Shown here piece after piece: positions 1-5,259 of a stretch of DNA of 5,311 nt. The notes under the pieces are model-generated. The model saw nothing but the letters and a program-made list of their open reading frames with translations, did no database searches and had not been told where the DNA came from. Where the stretch lies: NCBI GenBank assembly GCA_045629205.1, contig JAZQQT010000144.1:1-5311 (forward strand), given 5' to 3'. A program made the translations under genes and the position numbers. The first letter of the stretch is position 1, and each line of letters begins with the position of its first letter. This DNA is from JAZQLP01 sp045629205. Lineage in GTDB: Bacteria > Bacillota > Clostridia > Oscillospirales > UBA644.

Positions 1-1352
1 AATACTACCGTCTCAACGTGTGTTGTTCTCGGGAACATATCAAACGGAGTGATAGAATCTATTTTATATAAGTCATTGTCATTCAATATTGCAAGATCAC
101 GTGCCTGCGTCGCCGGATTGCAGGATATGTAGATAAGCTTACGCGGGGCAAGCGTTTTGATTGCTTCGATCGTTTTTTCGTCAAGCCCTTTTCTCGGCGG
201 ATCAACAATGATAACGGAAGGTTTTGAATCACTATCGTGTTCTGAAAAAATACCGATGGTTTCGGCGGCGTCGGCGCAGTAAAACTCTGCGTTCGTTATC
301 CCGTTTTGTTCTGCATTGAAATTTGCGTTTTCTATCGCCGACTTGATAATCTCCACACCGACAACTTTTTTTACGCTTTTTGCGAGTGATAATCCGATTG
401 TCCCTGTTCCGCAGTATAGATCAAGCAGCACGTCATCTTGTGACAGTTCGGCTTTTTCCCCTGCAAAACGATAAATATTCTCGGCCTGTAATGAGTTGAT
501 TTGATAAAACGAAAGGGGAGAGATACGTAATTTTAACCCGCAAAGCTCGTCTGTTAAGTATTCCTTGCCCCAGAGAATACGGCATTCACGTCCGAGAACG
601 ACATTTGTTTTCTGTGTATTGATATTAAGGATGATACTTGAAATACTTTTGATTTTTGTCAGCTCGGAAACAAGCTGCTGCTTATGCGGCAGGTCTTTTC
701 CGTTGATTACGATGCAAACCATTGTTTCTGCTGTTTTCGGAGCCTGTCTGATATAAAGATGTCTTATCAGTCCTTTACAGTTGCTTTCATCATATACGGG
801 AATATTATATTTCTTTATAAAATTTTCCGTTGCTGTCAGAATATCTCCGAATGTGTTCGGTTGTAAAACGCATCCGTCTATATTTTCCGATCTGTGGCTT
901 TTTTTTGCATAAAAACCGAAAGTGCCGTCGGGTGAAACAGGATACTGGACTTTATTTCTGTATCCGCTGATTTCGGGAGACGGAACCGTATCATCAACCT
1001 GCGGATAATCTTTTCTGTAATTAGCATTTAAAGCTGCGATAACGTTTTTCTTTTTATATTCCAGTTCTGCAGTATATGTCAGATTTTGGAATGTGCATCC
1101 TCCGCATCTCGGAAATGATTTACATACCGGAGTGATTCTGTCGTGCGAAGGACTGATTATCTTTTCGATGATCCCGTATGCGTGATGCTTAAGAACTTTA
1201 ACGATATGACAGTCTATAACGTCACCGATCAAAGCGTTTTTTACAAAGACCGGAAAATTTGTCGTATCGGAGTCTGAGTATTTGCCTACGCCGAGTCCGT
1301 CAAATGCTATATCTGTTATATTCAATTCGATTTTTTCGTTTTTATTCAACAT
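1..1352 (-). CDS. rlmD: 23S rRNA (uracil-5-)-methyltransferase, RlmD/RlmCD (RumA) type, C-terminus cut by window edge
   Basis: SAM-dependent methyltransferase that makes 5-methyluridine in 23S rRNA. U1939 is the family target; Firmicutes homologues of the RlmCD type also modify U747. The 450 residues visible, with no stop, run in order as follows. A basic TRAM-like RNA-binding region covers about residues 5-65. A [4Fe-4S] cysteine set sits at C77, C83 and C86 (C-x5-C-x2-C) with the fourth at C161. The Rossmann methyltransferase domain has the SAM loop DLYCGTGTIGL (311-321), DPPRKGL (384-390), the nucleophile C411 in SCNPATQARD and the C-terminal FPRTTHVE with general-base candidate E447. Known homologues end a few residues after this motif, so only a short tail should lie outside the window. 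The ATG start has a CGGAGT ribosome binding site 7 nt upstream and a good promoter. Nothing looks broken. The fold is certain; single (U1939) versus dual (RlmCD) specificity cannot be told from sequence alone. Confidence 0.93.
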   Translation of the reverse strand, partial: MLNKNEKIELNITDIAFDGLGVGKYSDSDTTNFPVFVKNALIGDVIDCHIVKVLKHHAYGIIEKIISPSHDRITPVCKSFPRCGGCTFQNLTYTAELEYKKKNVIAALNANYRKDYPQVDDTVPSPEISGYRNKVQYPVSPDGTFGFYAKKSHRSENIDGCVLQPNTFGDILTATENFIKKYNIPVYDESNCKGLIRHLYIRQAPKTAETMVCIVINGKDLPHKQQLVSELTKIKSISSIILNINTQKTNVVLGRECRILWGKEYLTDELCGLKLRISPLSFYQINSLQAENIYRFAGEKAELSQDDVLLDLYCGTGTIGLSLAKSVKKVVGVEIIKSAIENANFNAEQNGITNAEFYCADAAETIGIFSEHDSDSKPSVIIVDPPRKGLDEKTIEAIKTLAPRKLIYISCNPATQARDLAILNDNDLYKIDSITPFDMFPRTTHVETVV

Positions 1353-1385
1353 AAGCAGACTCCGATTATCTATTTTATCATTATA

Positions 1386-1414
1386 AGTTTATCATAATAT
1401 AGAAGTTAAGTCAA
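1386..1414 (-). promoter_or_regulatory. Sigma-A-type promoter of rlmD
   Basis: On the minus strand a -35 TTGACT (1409-1414) is followed after exactly 17 bp by TAAACT (1386-1391), with TG one base before it (extended -10). Transcription should start near 1379, giving a leader of about 27 nt that carries the CGGAGT ribosome binding site. The promoter lies just downstream of the two rpsT terminators, so rlmD is probably expressed independently of rpsT. Confidence 0.75.
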
Positions 1415-1447
1415 TATAGATATATAATATATTTTAATATTTATAAT

Positions 1448-1472
1448 AAAAAGTCCAGGTAAAACCTGAACT
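1448..1472 (-). terminator. Second (distal) intrinsic terminator behind rpsT
   Basis: Read on the minus strand, AGTTCAGGT and ACCTGGACT form a 9-bp stem with one G-U pair and a TTT loop, followed by TTTTTATTAT. It sits about 10 bp beyond the first rpsT hairpin and probably acts as a back-up terminator before the rlmD promoter. Confidence 0.72.
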
Positions 1473-1481
1473 GTAAAAAAC

Positions 1482-1507
1482 AAAAAACTCAAGCGAATGG
1501 CTTGAGT
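1482..1507 (-). terminator. First intrinsic terminator of rpsT
   Basis: On the minus strand ACTCAAGC and GCTTGAGT form a perfect 8-bp stem around a 5-nt loop, followed directly by a run of six T. It begins about 20 nt after the rpsT stop codon. This is a textbook Rho-independent terminator. Confidence 0.88.
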
Positions 1508-1527
1508 TACTTGCAAACAACTTTATA

Positions 1528-1785
1528 TTATTTTGTTGCTTCGTTATATGCAACGGCAAGAGCTGCTTTTTTGCGAGCTGCTGTGTTCTTGTGAATATAA
1601 CCTTTTGCAACTGCTTTGTCAAGAGCCTTATAACCTGCTTTGAGAGCTTCTTCACTCTTATTGTTTGCGATTTCCGCAGCGCATTTTTTGAGTTCGGTTC
1701 TCAGCTTGGATTTAGCCATCTTGTTTTTAAGCGTCTTGTTTGCTGTAACAGACACACGCTTTTTAGCTGACTTGATATTGGGCAT
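1528..1785 (-). CDS. rpsT: 30S ribosomal protein S20
   Basis: Small basic protein that binds 16S rRNA early in assembly of the 30S subunit. The 85-residue product has the normal S20 length and hallmarks: the start MPNIKSAKKRV, a Lys/Ala-rich helical body and the typical KGYIHKNTAARKKAALA segment near the C-terminus. The ATG start is fixed by a full AAGGAGG ribosome binding site (1794-1800) 8 nt upstream. The gene is monocistronic, with its own promoter, two tandem terminators and a divergent pseudouridine synthase gene upstream. In other bacteria S20 represses its own translation through its leader; the leader here is only about 27 nt and shows no obvious structure, so that control cannot be judged. 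Confidence 0.98.
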   Translation of the reverse strand: MPNIKSAKKRVSVTANKTLKNKMAKSKLRTELKKCAAEIANNKSEEALKAGYKALDKAVAKGYIHKNTAARKKAALAVAYNEATK

Positions 1786-1793
1786 CGTTCTAT

Positions 1794-1800
1794 CCTCCTT
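1794..1800 (-). promoter_or_regulatory. Consensus ribosome binding site of rpsT
   Basis: The minus strand reads AAGGAGG, fully complementary to the 3' end of 16S rRNA, 8 nt before the ATG. This is the strongest ribosome binding site in the window, as expected for a ribosomal protein gene. Confidence 0.92.
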
Positions 1801-1819
1801 GTTTTTTTAAAGCTTTTTG

Positions 1820-1848
1820 ATTATATCAAATGCCGATTCCTTTTGCAA
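1820..1848 (-). promoter_or_regulatory. Sigma-A-type promoter of rpsT
   Basis: On the minus strand TTGCAA (1843-1848) and a consensus TATAAT (1820-1825) are separated by 17 bp. Transcription should begin near 1813, giving a short A-rich leader that ends in the AAGGAGG site. Confidence 0.8.
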
Positions 1849-2000
1849 GGTGTTTATATTGATAAATTTTAAACAATTTGTAAACTAATCGATAAAAGTG
1901 CTGAAATTACTGAGTTTTTTGACTTTTTTGTGATTCGAGTCTTATTAACGGACGTGACTGGTTATATGTGGGTAAAAGTCACATAAAAGACAAAGGTATA

Positions 2001-2009
2001 TGCTAAAAT
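2001..2009 (+). promoter_or_regulatory. Candidate extended -10 promoter of the pseudouridine synthase gene
   Basis: TGCTAAAAT is an extended -10 (TG-n-TAAAAT) that would start transcription near 2016, leaving a leader of about 24 nt, similar to the other genes here. No good -35 stands 16-18 bp upstream. The alternative is TTGACT (1919-1924) with TATTAA (1943-1948) at 18-bp spacing, which would give a leader of about 85 nt. The sequence does not decide between them. Confidence 0.35.
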
Positions 2010-2025
2010 ACCCTTGAAAATACGG

Positions 2026-2032
2026 AAGGGGA
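2026..2032 (+). promoter_or_regulatory. Ribosome binding site that fixes the TTG start at 2040
   Basis: AAGGGGA lies 7 nt before the TTG codon at 2040. No ATG or GTG in this frame would keep the conserved N-terminus of the S4 domain, so this site and the protein alignment both select TTG. Confidence 0.8.
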
Positions 2033-2039
2033 TAGTCCA

Positions 2040-2933
2040 TTGAGAATTCAGAAATTTCTTGCTGATTGCGGTGTTTGTTCTCGCCGTGCCGCAGAGGAAT
2101 TGGTAAAAAACGGAAAAGTTATCGTTAATGGAGAAACCGCGTCTGTCGGGCAAAATGTCGATCCCGAAAACGATAAGATAACATGTAACGGCAAACGCGT
2201 TCATCTCAAGGTGTGTGATAAACAGTATTTTATGTTTTATAAGCCCCGCGGAGTCATTACCTCAATGAAGTCGCAGGATGATCGCAAAATAGTTGCAGAC
2301 CTTATCAAAGGCATTAAAGGCAGGGTTTATCCTGTCGGACGTCTCGACAGAGATTCCGAAGGCTTGTTACTCCTTACGGATAACGGGGAGCTTGCTCAGC
2401 GCCTTTGTCATCCTTCCTATCATATCCAAAAAACATATCGTGTTACCGTAAAAGGAACTGTAAGCGATGATCAGCTTAAGGCGTTCCGTCATGGTGTCGA
2501 TATAGACGAAAATAACACCACTCTTCCTGCCGGTGCTTATATCCAAAGTGCGGAAAACGGTAAAACAGTTCTTCATATTACACTTTTTGAAGGTAAAAAC
2601 AGGGAAATCCGCCGTATCTGTGAGGAACTCGGGCTTGAAATTTTACTTCTCAAAAGAATTGCGGTCGGTGATATCCTTCTCGGTCATATAGATCCGGGCG
2701 TTTATCGTCCTCTTACCAATACGGAAATAATTCGGCTGCACGAAATGGTCGGTCTTAAAGCTCCTGTTTTCAAAAAGAAGTCGGAAAAAACCGGTGAAAT
2801 AAAGAATCAGATCCGTAACGCAAAGAAACAGAATAAAACAGTCCATGAACGTCAGTTTGAAAAACAGTTGATGGCAGATATCAAAAAATCTGTCGGAAAC
2901 AAGCGTTCAAAAATATCAAATAACAATAAATAA
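2040..2933 (+). CDS. rluB: RsuA/RluB-family rRNA pseudouridine synthase
   Basis: Isomerises a specific uridine of rRNA to pseudouridine; RluB members modify 23S rRNA near U2605. The 297-residue protein starts with an S4 RNA-binding domain (about 1-60, MRIQKFLADCG-SRRAAEELV-G-V-VNG). The catalytic domain follows: FYKPRG (66-71), the catalytic-aspartate motif GRLDRDSEGLLLLT (100-113, D103 the likely nucleophile), KTYRV (131-135) and EGKNREIRRI (184-193). Residues from about 244 on form a Lys/Asn/Gln-rich, probably disordered tail with no domain I recognise. Translation starts at TTG with a good ribosome binding site. The gene is divergent from rpsT and ends in its own strong terminator. The family is certain. 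RluB rather than RsuA, RluE or RluF is my best guess from overall resemblance to Firmicutes proteins, so the symbol is provisional. Confidence 0.88.
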   Translation: MRIQKFLADCGVCSRRAAEELVKNGKVIVNGETASVGQNVDPENDKITCNGKRVHLKVCDKQYFMFYKPRGVITSMKSQDDRKIVADLIKGIKGRVYPVGRLDRDSEGLLLLTDNGELAQRLCHPSYHIQKTYRVTVKGTVSDDQLKAFRHGVDIDENNTTLPAGAYIQSAENGKTVLHITLFEGKNREIRRICEELGLEILLLKRIAVGDILLGHIDPGVYRPLTNTEIIRLHEMVGLKAPVFKKKSEKTGEIKNQIRNAKKQNKTVHERQFEKQLMADIKKSVGNKRSKISNNNK

Positions 2934-2941
2934 TAAAGATT

Positions 2942-2974
2942 TAAAGCAGTGCGTGTCCGCACTGCTTTATTTAT
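2942..2974 (+). terminator. Intrinsic terminator of the pseudouridine synthase gene
   Basis: TAAAGCAGTGCG (2942-2953) and CGCACTGCTTTA (2958-2969) form a perfect 12-bp stem around the tetraloop TGTC, followed by TTTAT. It begins 8 nt after the TAA stop codon. On the opposite strand the tail is poorer in T, so it mainly serves the plus strand. Confidence 0.88.
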
Positions 2975-3181
2975 CTGTTTTAAATCTGTGCTTCGGCATA
3001 ACTTCTGCGATTATTCATTATTGCCACATAAAAAGGGCAGCAATTACCGCTGATGCAAAACGGATAAAAGCTATTCAGAATTATGATTAAAATATTATTT
3101 GAAATGAAATATAATAGTTAGGTGTTATCTTCGCAAAATACAGTGCTTTATACAAATTCTGTTTTACGGATTATCCTGCTG
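2975..3181. other. Intergenic stretch between convergent genes, no convincing gene
   Basis: These 207 bp separate two genes that point at each other. I see no open frame with a start and ribosome binding site, no tRNA and no good terminator for the minus-strand transporter. The part from 3070 to 3120 is very AT-rich. Two promoter-like pairs occur there: plus TTAAAA (3087-3092) with TATAAT (3110-3115), and minus TTGCGA (3131-3136) with TATATT (3108-3113), each at 17 bp. Neither leads to a recognisable gene, and such pairs are expected by chance in AT-rich DNA. Confidence 0.5.
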
Positions 3182-4201
3182 TTATAACTCTCCGAGTCCT
3201 TCTGATATTCCGAGCATCAGGATTCCTGCGATTACTGCAATGATGCATGCGTATTGTGAAGCTTTCAATTTTTCTTTAAGGAATACGTGTGACAGAATGA
3301 CCGACACAATGCAGTATGATGCTACCATCGGTGCTGCAAGAACCGGTTTTGATGCCATCGCATACACATAAAATATCTGTCCGAATTCCTCACAGACAGC
3401 CGCCGCGCATTTTGTGAGTTCCTTTTTTGCAAACGGCTGATATGGTTTCTTTTCTTTGATCCAAAGAAAAATCCATGCGGCGATTCCTGCAAGGAAAAAG
3501 GTTAATCCATAGAGAATGATAACGTCGATCTCTCCGAGCCCGAGTCCGTTTTCCTCATCAAGGATGATTCCGTCCGCTGCGGTTCCGAGCGTGTCAAATG
3601 CACAGTAAAGAATAGGAAAAATGAGGGCAAGCGCACCGTATTTATACTTTCTGTCCTCTGTCGGAAGATTTGATTCTCCGTTTGAAAGTTTCTGTTCTGT
3701 CACGGCAAGACATATTACTCCTATTATTATCGCCGGAATACCGCAGATAATGAGAATGTTATTCACAAGCGACGTTCCGGCAACCTTACCGAATGTAAAA
3801 CCGGTTTCGGAAGAAATCGAATCGGATATGTTTCCGGACAAAATTATAAAAAATACCGACATGACAATCGCAGACATGGCTCCGGATGCGTTCTGTATCG
3901 GAGATACTATTGATAATTCGAGATATCTGAGACCTGCGTATCCGATAACCATCGAAATGATATATCCGAGTGATGCCGGAAGATATTTTACTGCATTCAA
4001 GACAAAAGCAGCCGTCGTTCCGGCTTTCAGTGTCTCCGAAAACGGAAGAAAACCGATTGCGCACACTCCCATAATCAAGCCGACCCACACGGCAATCTTA
4101 AGGTGAGAGTATCTGTCATCGTCAGCTGAACTCATTTTATAAAATAAATCAGCAAATCCCCAGCCCAACAGACAGACAAGGGCAAAGATAAACCAAGACA
4201 T
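3182..4201 (-). CDS. EamA-type (DMT superfamily) ten-helix membrane transporter, substrate unknown
   Basis: Integral membrane protein of the drug/metabolite transporter superfamily; its substrate cannot be read from the sequence. The 339 residues show about ten hydrophobic segments (near 2-20, 36-53, 74-92, 97-121, 146-168, 187-203, 226-248, 264-283, 286-308, 314-333), arranged as two EamA-like halves. The N-terminus carries the family's G-W-G motif (GWGF, 13-16). The end of each half has the typical helix pair: GLRYLELSIVSPIQNASGA in the first, and PVLAAPMVASYCIVSVI, then FLKEKLKASQ and a last helix, in the second. A polar loop (about 169-188) joins the halves. The protein is somewhat longer than typical EamA members, which are near 300 residues. 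The ATG has an AAGGAG site 10 nt upstream. The gene stands alone, facing the pseudouridine synthase gene. Acidic residues E271-E272 within a predicted helix are candidates for a substrate or proton role, an inference only. Confidence 0.85.
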   Translation of the reverse strand: MSWFIFALVCLLGWGFADLFYKMSSADDDRYSHLKIAVWVGLIMGVCAIGFLPFSETLKAGTTAAFVLNAVKYLPASLGYIISMVIGYAGLRYLELSIVSPIQNASGAMSAIVMSVFFIILSGNISDSISSETGFTFGKVAGTSLVNNILIICGIPAIIIGVICLAVTEQKLSNGESNLPTEDRKYKYGALALIFPILYCAFDTLGTAADGIILDEENGLGLGEIDVIILYGLTFFLAGIAAWIFLWIKEKKPYQPFAKKELTKCAAAVCEEFGQIFYVYAMASKPVLAAPMVASYCIVSVILSHVFLKEKLKASQYACIIAVIAGILMLGISEGLGEL

Positions 4202-4211
4202 TTTTCTTCTT

Positions 4212-4217
4212 CTCCTT
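4212..4217 (-). promoter_or_regulatory. Ribosome binding site of the EamA-type gene
   Basis: The minus strand reads AAGGAG within a purine-rich run, 10 nt before the ATG at 4201. The spacing is slightly long but workable, and it supports this start. Confidence 0.75.
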
Positions 4218-4242
4218 TTTTAATAATACTATGCCAATCATT

Positions 4243-4270
4243 ACCGTATCTTATATTCTCTGTGCGTCAA
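4243..4270 (-). promoter_or_regulatory. Weak candidate promoter of the EamA-type gene
   Basis: On the minus strand a near-consensus -35 TTGACG (4265-4270) is followed after 16 bp by TACGGT (4243-4248). That -10 keeps only T-A----T of the consensus. It would give a leader of about 35 nt. The -10 match is poor, so this is only the best of several weak candidates. Confidence 0.3.
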
Positions 4271-4293
4271 TGAATTCTGTTTTCGTCTTAATG

Positions 4294-4312
4294 ATGCGAA
4301 GTCGCATGCGAA
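4294..4312. promoter_or_regulatory. Overlapping palindromes with TCGCATGCGA, possible operator
   Basis: TCGCATGCGA (4302-4311) is a perfect 10-bp palindrome. It overlaps a second dyad, ATGCGA-AG-TCGCAT (4294-4307), so the heptamer ATGCGAA occurs twice 12 bp apart (4294-4300, 4306-4312). The site is about 95-110 bp upstream of the EamA-type start. It could be a regulator binding site or a small hairpin, and no known box is recognised. Confidence 0.3.
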
Positions 4313-4326
4313 CTTAGATTATATTG

Positions 4327-4335
4327 TGTTATAAT
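4327..4335 (+). promoter_or_regulatory. Isolated extended -10 (TGTTATAAT) on the plus strand
   Basis: A perfect TG-n-TATAAT stands here without a recognisable -35. It would start a transcript near 4342 that runs straight into the long hairpin at 4370-4405, so the product would be an RNA of roughly 65 nt with no coding capacity. It may equally be chance in AT-rich DNA. Confidence 0.25.
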
Positions 4336-4369
4336 GATATGCACCGTTAGTGATATATCTCTATTGCAA

Positions 4370-4405
4370 AAGACCTCTTTTGTCAGGGTAAACAAAAGAG
4401 GTCTT
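4370..4405 (-). terminator. Perfect 14-bp hairpin, probable terminator of the two-gene operon
   Basis: AAGACCTCTTTTGT (4370-4383) and ACAAAAGAGGTCTT (4392-4405) pair perfectly over 14 bp around an 8-nt loop. On the minus strand the right arm ends CTTTTG, a short T run. On the plus strand the tail is TTATCTTATG. It lies about 75 nt beyond the stop of the minus-strand gene at 4481, the only gene reading towards it, so it is assigned to that operon. Some activity in the plus direction is possible. Confidence 0.65.
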
Positions 4406-4411
4406 ATCTTA

Positions 4412-4474
4412 TGTGTCTAAGAACGACCAAAAGGTACATTTTCGAGCTAAGAAATCGAAAAAGGTACAGAAAAG
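4412..4474. repeat. Direct repeats of AAAAGGTACA flanking an inverted repeat; possible IS-end remnant
   Basis: AAAAGGTACA occurs at 4429-4438 and again at 4459-4468, 30 bp apart. Between them TTTTCGA (4439-4445) and TCGAAAA (4455-4461) form an inverted repeat. A TGT trinucleotide stands near the outer edge, at 4412. Internally repeated ends beginning with TGT are a feature of IS21-family elements, so this may be a solitary or truncated IS end. No transposase gene is visible, and the block lies between the last gene of the operon and its terminator. The repeats are seen directly; the IS assignment is inference. Confidence 0.4.
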
Positions 4475-4480
4475 CATTTT

Positions 4481-4858
4481 TTAATCTTCTGATAAAAAAT
4501 ATAACTTGTATTCGGGTAATGCTTTGATGGCTTCTAATGCTTCTTCCATACCGGAGAATAATGACACACAATTATCACCAACCGGCTCCCACATTGCCGG
4601 AAACGCGCCGGGTTGGCTGCCTATATACATCCATTCTTCTTCGTCAAATTGGTGAAGTATCTCATAAACGTATTTATAGTAACCATGTTCACTTTTCAAA
4701 ATAATGAAACGCTCAGAATGCTCGGGATTATAAACGACCCGAACTATTTCATCAGACCAGCCGTCAAGGCCTTTATCGTACATCATCGGCACAATTTCTT
4801 CCCAAGAAGGCATTGGCGCGATATGTCTTGCGGTACGTTTCCTAAATGGGTTTTTCAT
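4481..4858 (-). CDS. Hypothetical acidic protein of 125 residues, coupled to the four-helix-bundle gene
   Basis: I do not recognise the family. The 125-residue product begins with a short basic stretch (MKNPFRKRTARH) and continues as an acidic, aromatic-rich soluble domain. Noticeable segments are PSWEEIVPMMYDKGLDGW (about 17-34), a strand-like ERFIILKSEHGYYKYVYE (about 49-66), PAMWEP (about 87-92) and a helical MEEALEAIKALPEYKLYF near the end. There is no signal peptide or membrane helix. The start at 4858 is chosen because its ATG overlaps the TGA of the upstream gene (ATGA) and has AAAGGA 9 nt before it; an in-frame ATG at 4918 lies deep inside the upstream gene. It probably forms a translationally coupled operon with the four-helix-bundle gene, so the two products may act together. 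A compact acidic partner could be an immunity or antitoxin-like protein, but nothing in the sequence shows that. Confidence 0.8.
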   Translation of the reverse strand: MKNPFRKRTARHIAPMPSWEEIVPMMYDKGLDGWSDEIVRVVYNPEHSERFIILKSEHGYYKYVYEILHQFDEEEWMYIGSQPGAFPAMWEPVGDNCVSLFSGMEEALEAIKALPEYKLYFLSED

Positions 4859-5208
4859 TTGTTGTTTTCCTTTGCAGTGTTTATGGATGAAACAAGCATT
4901 GCACGAAGTGATTTGCACTTTGATTCAAGATAATTGTATTGCTCTTCGTTTATATAATTGGTTTTGAAAAGCAATTCCAACCAATAGCCGGTTTCATTCG
5001 CCTCTTTCAGTGCAATCTGCATTTTTGAAATAAAATCCGCTGTCCCGTGTGCATATTTTGCCTCACGGATATTGGCACCAATGGACGTTCCGCTTCTGCC
5101 GATCTGGTTTGAGATAATGCTTTCCCGCTGTTCTTTCAAGGCTTTTACGAGATTGATGATCAATACGGAAAAATCCATAGATTGCTCCGCAAGTTTATCG
5201 TTTGGCAT
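4855..5208 (-). CDS. Four-helix-bundle protein, 23S rRNA intervening-sequence (S23) family
   Basis: Small soluble protein of the family first found encoded in intervening sequences of 23S rRNA genes and related to the Avd accessory proteins of diversity-generating retroelements. Its general cellular role is unknown, and nucleic-acid binding is the usual suggestion. The 117-residue product has the family pattern: helix 1 (about 3-32), QIGRSGTSIGANIREA (35-50), the loop to SKMQIALKEANETGYWLELL (61-80) and a last helix with a Leu/Lys-rich face (86-112). The start at 5208 has AAGGTGG 7 nt upstream and lies just behind a strong promoter; a longer in-frame start at 5304 is upstream of that promoter. 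The TGA overlaps the ATG of the next gene. No 23S rRNA, reverse transcriptase or variable repeat is in the window, so this is a stand-alone member. Confidence 0.9.
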   Translation of the reverse strand: MPNDKLAEQSMDFSVLIINLVKALKEQRESIISNQIGRSGTSIGANIREAKYAHGTADFISKMQIALKEANETGYWLELLFKTNYINEEQYNYLESKCKSLRAMLVSSINTAKENNK

Positions 5209-5215
5209 ATCTGTA

Positions 5216-5222
5216 CCACCTT
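5216..5222 (-). promoter_or_regulatory. Ribosome binding site of the four-helix-bundle gene
   Basis: The minus strand reads AAGGTGG, 7 nt before the ATG at 5208. It supports that start over the farther in-frame ATG at 5304. Confidence 0.75.
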
Positions 5223-5230
5223 GCGAATTA

Positions 5231-5259
5231 AGTATAACAAAAGTGAAAAGTTCTGTCAA
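5231..5259 (-). promoter_or_regulatory. Strong promoter of the two-gene operon
   Basis: On the minus strand a consensus -35 TTGACA (5254-5259) and TATACT (5231-5236) are 17 bp apart, with TG one base before the -10. This is the best promoter in the window. Transcription should start near 5224, leaving a leader of only about 16 nt. The -35 touches the first linker of the hairpin array. Confidence 0.88.

Noticed and set aside
1434..1655. A 73-codon minus-strand frame overlapping the end of rpsT
   Set aside because: It is an out-of-frame shadow of rpsT that runs through both terminators and has no ribosome binding site.
1954..1982. GTGACT/AGTCAC inverted repeat upstream of the pseudouridine synthase gene
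   Set aside because: Six-bp arms around a 17-nt unpaired loop are weak and expected by chance, and the dyad does not match a known operator.
3621..4106. A 161-codon open frame on the plus strand inside the EamA-type gene
   Set aside because: It is antisense to a clear membrane-protein gene, has no ribosome binding site or family resemblance, and mirrors that gene's codon pattern.
4859..4918. Longer N-terminus (start at 4918) for the 125-residue protein
   Set aside because: The extra 20 codons lie inside the four-helix-bundle gene, with no ribosome binding site, whereas the ATG at 4858 has both an AAAGGA site and the ATGA overlap.
4855..5208. Part of a diversity-generating retroelement (Avd)
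   Set aside because: No reverse transcriptase and no template/variable repeat pair is in the window, so only the protein family relationship remains.
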